From assembly GCA_023974075.1 (NCBI GenBank), contig JAMFTG010000216.1, forward strand, positions 1-64,000: 64,000 bases of DNA, written 5' to 3'. A program made the translations under genes and the position numbers. This stretch comes from Chaenocephalus aceratus. Its lineage: Eukaryota; Chordata; Actinopteri; Perciformes; Channichthyidae. The notes beneath the pieces were generated by a model that worked only from the letters and a program-made list of their open reading frames with translations, made no database searches and was not told where the DNA came from. This document shows positions 1-10,324 of the stretch, one piece after another. Every line of letters begins with the position of its first letter. Position 1 is the stretch's first letter.

Positions 1-1375
1 AGTGGAGGAAGCCTGGCACTTCCAAAGTAGTCCGGCCGGTGTCTCAACTTTACCAACAGCGAGAGGAGACATACAACCCACTGGCCAGAGACATCGCCAC
101 TGAGGATGTAGACTGGTTCAGGTCTGCACTGAGGGGCGCACAGTGTGGCATGGGCATGGCTTTTGGTCACCTGAGCCAGAGCCGCGGCCTCAACATCAGG
201 CCATTGTCACCGTGCCGGAGCTGGTGAAGGGGCATGGGGGCTTGAGGCAATTCTTGCCTCAATACGACTGAGCAGAGACCAGCAAGCTGCCATCCAGACA
301 GCCACCGGAGGACAGCGGACAAAGTGGCAGTTACACAGGCGGGGCAGGTTGACAGCCAGCAAGTTTGGTGCTGTGCTGCGGTCGGGACTTTCATCCACTC
401 CATGCGCGTCCTCAATGAAGAGGGGGCTCGGGGGGTACAACTTGGACGGAGTCCATGGCTGTCACACTGGGGGGTTGTAAACGAGGCCGAAGGGGTGAAG
501 GCTTTTGGTGCAGGCCTATCAGGAGACAGTGTTCGAGTCTGGTCTCTTTGTGAGTGAGTCGGTGTTTTGGGAGCATCCCCGATGGACTTGTGCAGCCATC
601 TGCCCTGCTGGAGGTGAAGTGTCAACCATCATTATATAGGATATATATATATATATATATTGTATACATATCTGTAAATTGGATAATTTTATTTGATTAA
701 AAGTATTTTTGATCTCTGTCTATAACACAACTGATAAGATTGACAATAAGTTGACTTTGAAAAATATATATTCTTTATGAAATAGTTGACTGTTGGAGAA
801 ATTGAATCCAAATGAAAACGTGGACTGAACTACAAATTACGCCTTAAAATCTCTACGGACTGTTTTCAGTGGGATGGCAATTTCCTATCTTAAACAGTTA
901 TTAGTTTTTTTCTCAGAACAGATTTGATTTCTGAAGTTAATTTAACTTAACCATGTAAGTCATTATTAAAAAGGTACAATCAATTGTTTAGGGTTGAATA
1001 AAATAATGAAAAACATTCATTTGATAATTTACTGACAGAATAAGAACTCATGATGCTCTACTCACCTGTTCCTTTTATAAAGTGAAACAGTTGAAACGAT
1101 AGATTTTAGTAAACTTAAAAACAACCTTCTTCTCCAAAAGCTATCAAGGAATATACCGAATACTTGTTTTAGAACTTTATTACATATTTGTATATAGTTT
1201 GAATGATCCATAGTTGACAGAAGCTTGTGTTTACACTGACCTGTTACTCATATATTAATGTCTTTGTAACTTCAGTAACCACTACCTCACTCATTTCTTT
1301 CATTCATCACGGTTCAGTAAACTAAGTGACACATGAACCAGTTTAATAATTATAATAACGTAGGATTGCAACTGT
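1..1375. other. Unassigned flank, AT-rich after 620
   Basis: No gene is recognised here. The first ~620 bases are GC-richer and hold only short open stretches in conflicting frames, none matching a family known to me. A short (AT)n tract lies at about 641-660, followed by AT-rich sequence with no ORF, splice-flanked exon or repeat termini that I can define. Confidence 0.5.
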
Positions 1376-1516
1376 AGGTGGCTCTTAAAAGAGCCGTTGT
1401 GTTTGGGTGTGCTGGTCTCAGGTCAGTCTAAGCCCTCTCTCCGCGGATGCGGCTGGCCAGCTGGATGTCCTTGGGCATGAAGGGTGACCCTCTTTGCTTG
1501 GTTCATCTTACTGGGG
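1376..1516 (-). pseudogene. Histone H3 3' end, truncated relic
   Basis: Read on the minus strand, this encodes the extreme C-terminus of histone H3: KRVT, then MPKDIQLA, a Ser where R is usual, and RIRGERA before a TAG stop at 1428-1430. The replication-type 3' stem-loop follows about 32 bases downstream. Just upstream of MPKDIQLA one extra base breaks the frame (after AAG-AGG-GTC-ACC). Further upstream, match to H3 fades within about ten codons, and nothing like the histone-fold body is present. This is a 5'-truncated, frame-broken copy, most likely debris from a histone cluster or a captured 3' end. The Ser for Arg change and the frameshift argue against function. Confidence 0.85.
1380..1395 (-). 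promoter_or_regulatory. Histone mRNA 3' stem-loop
   Basis: On the minus strand the 16-base hairpin has a perfect 6-bp stem (GGCTCT/AGAGCC) with a TTTA loop, followed by ACC. This is the element bound by SLBP at the end of replication-dependent histone mRNAs. It is intact although the H3 reading frame upstream is broken. Confidence 0.85.
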
Positions 1517-2094
1517 GGGCAGCTACATGGATGTCGTGCAGTCCACAGTCATTGTGCAGTTGAAGCAGAATGAATTTATTATTGACTCCGAATGAAGCAC
1601 AACTTCATGTCATACAATACATTGACTTTATTTGTAATTGTGTAAAAAAATAAAGCATTGATTAGCAAGCAGGACCTGCAGGAACAGAGCACGGTGATGG
1701 ATTGAGCTGGGAAAGAGAGAAGAATAAAGAAAACAGATCAACTTTATTATCGGATATTAAAAATTCAATTTCAAAACAAGTTGCCGCTCCTACAGTTTTC
1801 TAGTATGTAAAGATGATTTCACTTGACCTATGCACAATATCACACTCAATACATGTGTGTCTCTGGTGGTGCATTGTGTGCCTTTGATGTATATAAATAA
1901 TATACCATAACCAAAATACTATTACGTACAGTGGAAATCAGGTTGCCAGAGCAGGTCAGTCCAGTGTGCATGTCCTCAGGGTCTCAGCAGTTACAGGTGA
2001 GGTAAAGAAAATAAAAGAGAAAAAGGTCAGTAACAACACTTTAAAGAATTATCTCTTTTAATAATGTTCTCTCAGTAATCACTCAACTACTGTC
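1517..2094. other. Intergenic, no recognised content
   Basis: AT-rich stretch with no supportable ORF, splice-flanked exon or repeat termini. An AATAAA-like run near 1650 stands alone. Confidence 0.4.
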
Positions 2095-2148
2095 TTTCAA
2101 CAAACAGATTGACTCACTATCATCACAATGAAATACGTCCAGAAGAAT

Positions 2149-2254
2149 GGACCACAGATGGAAATGAGCTATTAGCTATAATCTGGCATATTGCATCTCT
2201 TCTCTTTGCTGAGATTAATGTTTTTGTATGCATGGTCCTTCTATAAATAAATAA
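2149..2254 (+). mobile_element. LINE-type 3' tail insertion
   Basis: A ~105-bp segment ending in (ATAA)n interrupts the THAP transposon. It is absent at the equivalent point of the copy near 11,385, where the flanking sequence is continuous. AATG occurs on both sides and may be a target-site duplication. It looks like a strongly 5'-truncated non-LTR element; the family is not certain. Confidence 0.5.
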
Positions 2255-2615
2255 ATGTCATGCAAAGCTGCCTGCCTGCCTTCCTTCCTTCGACTCTCCC
2301 TGAACTGCCTGATCTTTTAATGTTCAATGTTAACCATTTGAGCAGATAGCATTAAGTAGAAAAGATCGCAGATGCTAATCTGCCGTTAGCCTACCTCCCG
2401 CCCCCTTAGCACCTGGTGGAGGGTGCGATAGGCTCCTCTTCAAATGTTTCACAAAATACTTACCATCATGACTACTCTTACTGTTTAACATTTGGGTTCA
2501 CTTCATGTTAAGGCTAATACAAATGACAAGGCTAAGTAATGTGATGCTAACTAACGTGCTCGCTACTAGCTATGTAGCTAGCTTGACTGTGTTCCATGCA
2601 CAACATGTGTATTAC

Positions 2616-2735
2616 CTGATATGTTTGGTCCAACGACTCCTGGTCCTTTCATCAGACGGGAAGCGATAGAACGAGCTATGATCTATAAGTATGATCACTT
2701 ATGTGATTACAACCTGGTACAAAGCACACAGGCAT
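2616..2735 (-). pseudogene. THAP domain first exon, copy 1
   Basis: Minus-strand ATG at 2735 opens MPVCFVPGC, the start of a THAP C2CH zinc finger (Cys4 and Cys9). After a disrupted stretch containing an in-frame stop, the THAP signature RFPSDERTRS..W reappears in a shifted frame. It runs to a consensus splice donor (CAG|GTAATA) at 2615/2616. The exon therefore ended between the first helix and the remaining C..H pair, which must have been in a lost downstream exon. THAP domains bind DNA and occur in P-element-like and Kolobok-like transposases as well as host proteins. Given its position between inverted repeats, transposase origin is favoured. Confidence 0.65.
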
Positions 2736-3135
2736 CTTGTAAAAGTGAATTTATTTTTAGCAATCTCTTATTTATTGGAGGGAATAATCAGTTATGGAGA
2801 TCTTTTTCTTCTTCGCTTTAATTACGAGTCGCAACCACTTGGAGCATTATCGCCTGTGACATCACTTACGCGAGCCAGAATGGGATTTGGGATTTGTAGT
2901 CTTTGTAGTCCGCGTATTTTTCATAGTCCTTATATTTCAACAGTTGTACGACAAAATGTGACTTTTTTGACATGGAACTTATTGTTTAAGATTGACAAAC
3001 ATCATATGTGTAGTTCGTGGCACAATTCAAACGGGATCAAAAGATACGTTTTCTCTCCCCATTGAATTCAATGTTAATTTTTTCGCTTCCGGGGTCCCAT
3101 GGGCCGGAGTAGATGGGCGTGACTTCGCCTCTCTA

Positions 3136-3584
3136 TAGTCCTCAACATTTTTAATGAATCTGTCTGACGTTGGTCTGACGTCATCACGTATGTGCTCCGC
3201 CCCCGACGTGCCGAGACGTTGTATCCTTCACCAGAGTCCGCCCGCCATTATCTGCTCGCCTCTGTTGAAATCGCTCAAACTTTTAAGAATACTTTGCCCA
3301 CCGTGCTCTCACTGCCGGAATCGTGATCCTTTTTTAGGCCGCACTACTCTGGTGAGTTACGTCTTGCCTTTGCACAGTATTTAAATGATGTGTTATTCAT
3401 TTCTGCATATAATGCACTTGTGTCGCATGGTGTGTTAGTTTGATTTGAGCTCTTGTTAGCTAGCCTACATTTAATATCTGCCTCACTTGAAAAACGATTT
3501 AACTTACGTGTAAGACAGTATTTGTATATTGTTTTAAGTTATGTTTAACGTTTGTGTTGCAATAGTTTTCTGGAAAAGTCTAAC
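3136..3584 (+). other. GC-rich candidate promoter and non-coding exon
   Basis: CpG-rich stretch (about 3,160-3,350) ends in a consensus donor CTG|GTGAGT at 3,351/3,352. It has no long ORF. It lies upstream of the SAMD3-like relic and could be its 5' non-coding exon. A small exon with ATG and a clean donor (5,409-5,449, CTG|GTAAGC) lies between them. Both assignments rest on splice signals and position only. Confidence 0.3.
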
Positions 3585-3755
3585 CTAAAATGGCGGCAGG
3601 CGGCGCGTTTTCTTTCTTCTTTTTGTTACCGCATGTTTTTATTAACTTAGAGGATTTACGTTCATTTGATCCACTACAATGTACCATAACCGTACGTTCT
3701 GCATGTTTGTAAAAGCAAGCTAACTTGAAACACTAGACCAGTGACCACCAACTGG
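3585..3755 (+). repeat. Inverted flank, left half (pairs with 5155-5335)
   Basis: This ~170-bp sequence recurs in reverse complement at 5,155-5,335 with a few indels, including a shared tract TAAAAGCAAGCTAACTTGAA. The two halves face each other across an hAT-like core. The homology extends beyond the element terminus into what should be flanking DNA on both sides. Confidence 0.7.
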
Positions 3756-5165
3756 CGGCCCGCGGACCACATCCGGCCCGCCAGACATTCTCATCCGGCC
3801 CGCACAACTGGGGTGACTGTAGCGTTGGCGGAGCAGTAACCACTGTGTGCAGTACCGGAGTCCAACAGAGAGGCAGCAGCTGCGGGACAGTTGACTGCGT
3901 ACTGCGAAACCTTCCCTGCCTTGAAGAAGAAGTGATCCTTCGTTGTGAAGAGTTGTGTTTTGTGCGCTCCGCACCACAGCAGTAGCCCCGCTGCGACAGA
4001 GTCCAACAGAGAGGCAGGAGCTGCGGGACACTGCTGGTGATGACATTGTTGTCAGCTGCTGATACTGCTGCTGCTGCTGCAGCTTGTGGCGCCTGCTTCG
4101 ATGAAAATAACTTTCTAATATCCATAACTTTATAGGCTATTAGCTTAAAACTCGTCAGGTACCAGGAAGGATCACTTCTTCTTCAGGGCAGGGAAGGCTA
4201 CGCAGTACGCAGGCTAATGTCCCGCAGCGGCTGCCTCTCTGGTGGACTCCGGTACTGCACATTACTCCCGAGACATTTTCAACAACAAAAAAATCTTTTA
4301 AAATCTTTTTTTTTTAAGTGAAACATCCGGGGCTTTTCAGAAAACATCCGGGCTTTGAGCCCAAGTAGCCACCACTGGTGTGCACATTGCACAGCGCTGC
4401 AGCATGTCTGTGAGTCAGAGAGATGCAGCGTGTCTGTGAGGCCCGCCCCCGCACGCAGATGAGAGAGAGAGTGATCTCTTTTACGTTTATGTAGCATTTA
4501 TTTATTGTCGAAATGATGACATTTCATAACGGGATCAAATCAAAGTGAATGGCCTGCTGCTGCTCAATGCATGGCAAGTGACTGGAACAAGTTATTACAT
4601 CATTTCAGATAATAAATAATAATGATAATTCATTCTATTTAGGGGTGCCTTTCAAAGCACCCAAGGACACCTTACAATTCATAACATATTCTAAGGAAAG
4701 GTTTTAAGACAGTACAACGAATGCAGTCCGGGTGATGTTTTTTATGTGGGGTGCAGATGAGAGAGCTGTCCAGAATGACACCAAGATGTTGTGTTTGAGC
4801 TCTTGATAAGCCATTAAAACAATAAAACAAGTGTCTCCTGTTCCCCAAAACATACCCATCTGTTATGGAAAAAGAAAGTATTCTAAAAGTAATCTGAATA
4901 CGTTTTTTAAGACACGTAACTGTAACTGTATTCTGATTACTTTCAGAGCATGTATTCTGTATTCAGTAACTGATTACATTTACAAAGTAACCCTGCCGAG
5001 AAGTGATCCTTCGTTAGCGTGAAGAGTCTGCTAAGCTTTATGCGGGGTGTGTCCCCCCCCCCCGGTCAACAACTTCAAAATTCTGGGCTATATAAAAATC
5101 GCTGGCCCGCGATAGTGTCTATTGGATACATTTTGGCCCTTGGACAAATGTAGTTGGTGATCCCT
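3740..5165 (-). mobile_element. hAT-like element, decayed, non-autonomous
   Basis: Both ends read CCAG.GATCACCAACT or near variants, and the left side continues into GGCGGCCCGC, a terminal style typical of hAT elements in fish. On the minus strand from 4,125 a frame opens with MDIRKLFSSKQ, the usual first residues of ZBED-type hAT transposases, then falls into Ala repeats and stops within about 130 codons. No BED finger, DDE region or C-terminal dimerisation block follows. A second, similar segment (4,150-4,260) suggests internal rearrangement. The copy cannot encode a transposase. Confidence 0.55.
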
Positions 5166-5335
5166 GGTCTAGTGTTTCAAGTTAGCTTGCTTTTACAAAC
5201 ATGCAGAACGCACGGTTATGGTATAACGTTAGTGGATCAAATGAACGTAAATCCGCTATGCCTCTAGTCTAAGTTAATAAAACATGCACAGACATGCATG
5301 CTGTAACAAAAAAGAAAAAGCGCCATTTTAGGTTC
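5155..5335 (-). repeat. Inverted flank, right half (pairs with 3585-3755)
   Basis: Reverse complement of the left half, carrying the same AAAATGGCG and CATTTGATCCACTA landmarks in the opposite direction. Confidence 0.7.
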
Positions 5336-5599
5336 GAAAATAGTGTTTCTCAGATCATTTTGTGAAAACTTTGCAACCCAGCTAACCTTCAATGTTTTTT
5401 CTCTTAAGGAAACTGAAGCAACTGGCAGATATATGGCTTCTTCAATCTGGTAAGCCTCACAATGGAGAAACTGTGACGCGCGGGGGGGGGGGGTGCGAGT
5501 GAAGCCTCGCAGCGGCGCAACTGTGGCATGCCATGGGCCCAGGACACACAAGCACGCGGTTTGATTGGCTAGAGCTTGTACTGGCATATGATTTGATTG

Positions 5600-5752
5600 T
5601 CACAATGCAGTTTGGAATAGCGTAACGTCACTCCATTCAAAGTGAATGGAGTGAAGTTACGGCCCCTACACACAGCGGCGTGCGTTGACGCTTCTGCCCA
5701 TTCACTTTGAATGGGGTGACGTCACGCTTAGCCGAACTGCATTGTGGGAGCA
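5600..5752. mobile_element. Short foldback element (MITE)
   Basis: About 48 bases at each end are inverted copies of each other: CACAATGCAGTT..GTCAC..CCATTCAAAGTGAATG on the left and its reverse complement on the right. The left arm also contains its own 25-bp palindrome at 5,629-5,653. The ~50-bp centre has no ORF. Size and structure fit a miniature inverted-repeat element. Confidence 0.6.
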
Positions 5753-6069
5753 AAGCATAGCATTCATGTGATTGGTTGTTGGTCTATCTTCAGACATGCC
5801 CGCTGGCAGTGCCGCCGTTTGTAGGGGCTGTTACACTGTAGGTGCGCCGCGTTTGGGGGGTGCTGCAGCCCCTTCCCGCGTCCATGTTTATTCCACATGG
5901 TTACTAAATGTGAATGAATATTTAGTGCTCAACACTGAAATTATATTTGTGTTGGCCTGTGAATATTGTTACGTTTTCCAATGGCTTGGAAATGCAAACT
6001 TTGTGCTGCTGTCTTTGATACAAGGGCAGAGTTACTTGAACATTATAACATTATTATTCCCTTGATTTA

Positions 6070-7937
6070 AAAGTTAATGCAGACTACCTTTGCCCTGCGG
6101 CGCAATGAGATCATCAATGATGAGCTAACCTGTTGGAGAGATCCTGGAACGCTGACCTGCCTTGAAAATGGAGTCACAGGTGAAAATATTTTATTTATTA
6201 CAACTATATAATTATTTGTGTGCCTTTGTCACTGATAACTTTGGCATGTTTACTCAGATTTAGCATGTCATGTTTCTGTTTATCTCTGCTGCCTTCAGTC
6301 CACATATACATTGTACTGTGAATTAAATAGTCATTTTATATTTTAGCAGAGTTTCACAGGATAACAAACCTCAACCTGAAGAACCACTTCTATGCGGAGT
6401 TGGATAGACATGTCCTCCATCTTCAGAACCTGTTCAGGAAGAAGGCGGCAAGGAAAGGAAGCTGAAGTTCTGGATCAGCTATTCGCCTCCTATGACCTCC
6501 AGGTGAGTCGGTTATGCCTCTTGGTGTTTTGTTCTCATACTAGAGTGGATTATCTTTGTCAAAATGTTAATCTCTTCAGTCATGGAAGAGCACTTTCTTG
6601 TGATATCAATTGTTTGTGTGGTTATACTGTTTAGCATCCAAAGTAAAACAAAGATATGTCTCACACTCAGGGAGCAAGGTGACGTCCATGTCCGACGTGC
6701 TGCTGTCCTCCGTGCTCTGCCTGCATATCTGCATGAAGATGACTCCACGTTTCTGAGGCTGTGGCATGTAAGTCAGCATAATAACTGTTTTCAATGTATG
6801 TGACAGATCATCCAAAAATATAGTTATCTTGTTTACATTGTTTCAGGAGCTCTATCACAGGGAGACAATTATTTGAATTTTTATAGTGAAAAAATGATAA
6901 TAAATGATAGATTGAGTTTGAAAAAGTATGAACTGTCCTGGTGTCATCGAAGCTTGATTCTGTCACTGAGGTGTTAATCAAACATTATCTCTCGTGTTGC
7001 TCACATCCCGTTCAGGGTCTAGTTCCAAGATTTTGAATATTTGCCATACGAATTGTAATTATTGTAAGGTACACAATGGACATGTTGAATATAATCTCCC
7101 TTTACTTCAACACTTCAGAAGTATTGAATATGATTTCTACTTTAGGATTTATTTGAAATTAAGCTCTTTAGGTTTCAGTGTAAAAAATGGGCTCACGTGA
7201 TTTAATAAATACACAATCATGAGGGCTTTCTTTCCCGCAGCATCAGTGTTCAATACAAAATAATTTCTAGTGTTCCCCATATTTTTTTGTATGTGTAGTA
7301 GGGAGAGATTATACTGTAAATACATATTCAGTTGCCAGTTTATTAGGTACTAGCTAATAGTAACAGTCTAATACAGTGATTAAATGAATCCTACCCTTAT
7401 GAAGGTTATACATGTTTTTTTGTTGAAAGCATTTATGTCAACTGATTGGTTATTTGGAGGCTGACGTTTCTGGTGCTGTAACATTATGTTGTGCAATGCT
7501 AATAGGTGTTTCCTTAAACCCACATTAGGCACAAAACATACGGTTATTTGATGTGATGTGTCGCCGATGTATTTTTCAGAAAACACATTTCTGAGAGAGG
7601 CAATTTGGGTAACGTGTATCTGTTCTTGTCATCAGGTGGAGCAGTCTGATGATCCAGACACAGAGGACATCGCGGTCGGACTTCTCATGATCGGTGCCAG
7701 GTCAACAGACACCACGCTCTTCTGCCCAGAGAGCATCGCTGTTGTCATTGAGGGTAACGGAGTTATCCAACTCCCCACACTGGCTGCCGCATTCATCCTG
7801 CTTCTTGCCCTGACCTTTGCCCTTGGCCCTGCATCTGAGCTACCCAGAAGACTTGGTCAACACTTTCCACTTCACCCAGAAGGTGTTGATGGGCCTGATG
7901 AGGGGAACTTGAAGCCCAGGGTGTTGAGCCTGAAAAA
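6070..7937 (+). pseudogene. SAMD3-like multi-exon gene, broken
   Basis: Four exon-like blocks follow one another with splice signals. Block a (to 6,179, donor GTGAAA) has KLMQTTFALRRNEII. Block b (6,347-6,502, donor GTGAGT) has EFHRITNLNLKNHFYAEL and then DQLFASYDLQ. Block c (6,671-6,767, donor GTAAGT) has VRRAAVLRALPAYLHED. Block d (from 7,636) has DIAVGLLMI, then LTFALGP and RVLSLKKLL. The order and motifs match the C-terminal half of the large fish family annotated as sterile-alpha-motif protein 3-like. Breaks: TGA replaces Trp in the ILERWPAL motif of block a with a frame change before it; block b shifts frame after RKKAARK; block d carries two compensating shifts around YPEDLVNTFHFTQKV. 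Splice sites are intact but the coding sequence is not. The N-terminal half was not found. Confidence 0.7.
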
Positions 7938-7957
7938 GCTTTTGGCAGTTTTAATCT

Positions 7958-8034
7958 CAGTCAGTCAGGCAGTTTTAATCTCTCAGTCAGTCAGGCAGTT
8001 TTAGTTCAGTCACTCAGTTTTAGGTCAGTCACTC
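7958..8034 (+). repeat. Degenerate minisatellite (CAGTCAGTCAGGCAGTTTTA)
   Basis: Three to four imperfect copies of a roughly 23-base unit built on CAGTCAGTCAGGCAGTTTTA follow directly after the last SAMD3-like block. They extend its frame by chance to a stop at 8,004. Confidence 0.7.
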
Positions 8035-8054
8035 AGTCAGGGCAGGCAGTTTAC

Positions 8055-8071
8055 TCACACACACACACACA

Positions 8072-8102
<31 letters not shown>

Positions 8103-8121
8103 CACCACACACACACACACA
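8055..8121 (+). repeat. (CA)n microsatellite
   Basis: CA dinucleotide tract interrupted three times by CACCACAC. Confidence 0.95.
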
Positions 8122-8704
8122 CAGTTTCCATCCCTGCTGCTTACATCTGTGTTCTGTTGTGTTTTATTGACAGTTTTGTTACGGTTCAGCTTCAAGTTGA
8201 AGGACTGTTCGTAGATGTTGTGTTATACTTTGAATATGTATTGGGTCTTTATGGTCATGTGTTTTAAATTAATACGCAGAACTGTTCCTGAAAATTGTGT
8301 TCACTCATGTGATGGTTAAATACGCACAGATATTTCTCAAGGCGTTTTTTTTAATTTATTTAAGAGTTAAATATTGAATTTGTGCTAAAATGCATTGTCT
8401 TTTGTAGTGGAAATGGATTGTTGGCGATTTGCCAAAGCTGTTCAAATTATCAATAAATGCATTTTTATATATACACGGTGTGTTTGGAGATAATTCATTA
8501 CACTATTATACATTATTATTATTATATTCTATTTAGCCCAACAATATAGTTAATTTCAATCACTAGCTTGGGTCATATAAACAACCCCGCACATGGGTTA
8601 AAATGATCCAGCCCAGCGTATGGGTTAAGACAACCCAGCGCGTGTTCTGTCCTATAGTGACTCAGCAGCTGGGTTATTTTTTAACCCAGTAGTTTTAAGA
8701 GTGT
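8122..8704. other. AT-rich gap ending in a MITE-like terminus
   Basis: No coding content seen. The last ~80 bases alternate GGGTTA and AACCCAGC motifs and end with AACCCAGTAGTTTTAAGAGT, resembling the terminus of a small fish DNA element. The homology to the two other duplicated copies stops exactly here, so this insertion marks the outer edge of the left arm. Confidence 0.45.
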
Positions 8705-8937
8705 AAGGCTTTAACTGTTGCTGTTACCTGAAAGGTATAAACCACATTCAAAGAGAGAAGAGGTCGTTTCCTTCCATCAGAAACTTTTAACCAGTTTCTA
8801 AATATCGTTTGTTTCATTTCCAGCTCGTCCTGTCTTTGTTTACAACACAGACTGCTAGCTCTGAAGCTAACCAGGGTTGCTAGCTGTGGGTCCCTGGCTG
8901 GAGTGAGATTTTGATATTTAATTACACATATGCGCAC
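8705..8937 (-). CDS. Conserved small ORF of unknown function, copy A-left
   Basis: The minus-strand frame starts MRICVIKYQNLTPARDPQLA and continues through LCCKQRQDELEMKQTI to NVVYTFQ. There a consensus donor (CAG|GTAACA) occurs, so translation may really end there and splice. The same ~70 codons are open in all three duplicated copies (also 42,050-42,277 plus strand and 58,829-59,051 minus strand), with only a few substitutions. I do not recognise a domain; it is basic and Leu-rich with no signal peptide or membrane segment. It may be a true first coding exon or only part of a transposon end. Confidence 0.35.
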
Positions 8938-9097
8938 TAAATGACTGCTATCGTGTCAGCAGCGGGACCTTAGCATACATATAGGATATACAATATATAC
9001 AAATACACAATATTGGACACAGACTATAAAGGGCTCTCAGTTTCATTCACTAATGAAAGCCAAGCACATGTTTGTCTCCACTGTTTCATTGTGTGCA

Positions 9098-10005
9098 TAA
9101 ATAACTGGAAATATCTGCTCCAACCTTTCCTCTAAATGTCCTGTCTGTTCAAAAGGCCAATTGAACATTCTCCTCCAATACCATTCTCCTCCATGTGATC
9201 AGTAGCCCCTCCTCCATGTGACCAGTAGCCCCTCCTCCATGTGATCAGTAGCCCCTCCTCCATGTGATCAGTAGCCCCTCCTCCATGTGATCAGTAGCCC
9301 CTCCTCCACACAGAGTCATACGCCTTTTCAATGTCAAAGTACACTATTGCCATTATCTCTTTCATTCTCAATGTTTCCCCACGTCATTACTCACTCTCAC
9401 TAATTCCACATCCAGAGCTGACCTATCATCCTGTCTCTTCTCCTTCACCTTTTCATTCTCTGCTAGCAACTGCTGTGTTTGCTGCCTCTGGATATCACTG
9501 AGATGCTCCCCACTATGTACTGCTGCAAGTGTCCTTCCTAACATACCTGCCTTCTATAGTATATGTTGCGTTATGTGGCTTGTGATGACCTCTGTGCTTC
9601 CCTCTGATGTTAGCAGGTGTACCGACTCCTCACACCATATCCTACATTCCCCAATCAGCTTTAGCAAAGCACCGCCTGGTTATCTCACCTCCTTCCTGCA
9701 TCTATACATTATTATTCACTTTAGGAAGCACTGGATAATGGTCACTTCCTCCAGTGTCCACTATAATACAGTCTATCCCATCAGGAGACTGCACCTCCCT
9801 GTATGCCACACCATCTTTGAGAAATGACTGCAGGATCTCAGGTCTGCAAAGTGGACAGGTAGGCGAGAAAGGCTTTTTGGAGTCTCAGAGACCAAGGTCC
9901 TGTACACTTCACATCCATCGACTGCACGACTTCAGGTCTGCGATGTGGACAGTACACCTCAAATACATCACTACACAACCTGGGTATTTGAAGATAAGGG
10001 AATGA
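9098..10005 (-). mobile_element. I/Nimb-like LINE fragment, left arm
   Basis: This is the antisense copy of the LINE at 39,830-41,865. It retains the endonuclease-side sequence near 9,750-10,000 and the stretch around the reverse transcriptase FDIEKAYD motif, which carries the 23-bp VNTR. The part encoding the later RT motifs and the 3' region (59,216-59,832 in the third copy) is missing; the junction is at about 9,098. Many frameshifts; not functional. Confidence 0.7.
9188..9305 (-). repeat. 23-bp VNTR, five units, inside LINE RT region
   Basis: Five head-to-tail copies of CCTCCATGTGATCAGTAGCCC plus CT. The unit derives from the LINE's own coding sequence next to the AYDSVW motif. The right arm has six units and the third copy four. 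A 23-bp period shifts frame at each repeat. Confidence 0.9.
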
Positions 10006-10164
10006 CATGTTTATAATATGCTGAAAAACACAACAAATATGCAGGGTGACGAGTCTGTTTCGAAGGCCATTTTATTTGTGGTAGTCTGATCATTTCAACA
10101 AGAGAATAGAATCAAACTGAAAACATCGTAAATATGTTCCAGATACATGAAGCATGTGAACAGT

Positions 10165-10241
10165 GAAACTCGCTCATGGACTTTAAGGTGAATACTTTAA
10201 GAAAAGGTTTTCCCACACTCTTTGTAGGAGCCATTTTATGG
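10165..10241 (-). pseudogene. C2H2 zinc-finger relic, left arm
   Basis: The minus strand reads YKECGKTFS, a stop (TAA), then SIHLKVHERV, a recognisable single C2H2 finger with a nonsense codon. The same finger with the same TAA occurs in the right arm (39,587-39,657) and third copy (61,123-61,196), so the stop predates the duplications. It is probably what is left of a neighbouring zinc-finger gene. Confidence 0.6.
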
Positions 10242-10324
10242 GTGTCGTTGGTGTCTCAGTTTACCTTATTTATATGAATAGAGCAATATTATCTTGCACA
10301 CTTGGTGGCGGGGTTTAGCTGCAC

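Larger units (their letters stand above)
2095..3135 (-). mobile_element. THAP-carrying TIR transposon, truncated copy 1
   Basis: The sequence matches the elements at 11,040-12,174 and, reversed, 37,821-39,029. Only one terminal inverted repeat is present, at about 2,990-3,135, ending in CTCTA. The opposite terminus is missing. A THAP first exon lies inside on the minus strand. A LINE-type 3' tail (2,149-2,254) has been inserted, and the element's internal sequence resumes after it. This copy keeps about 40 bp around the exon's splice donor that the two other copies have lost, so it is the most ancestral of the three internally. Confidence 0.65.

Noticed and set aside
39..625. Overlapping ORFs at the window start as host genes
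   Set aside because: Conflicting frames on both strands, no motif, no splice context.
9188..9305. Possible CRISPR-like array at the 23-bp repeats
   Set aside because: Units are directly abutting without spacers, derive from LINE codons, and the genome is eukaryotic.
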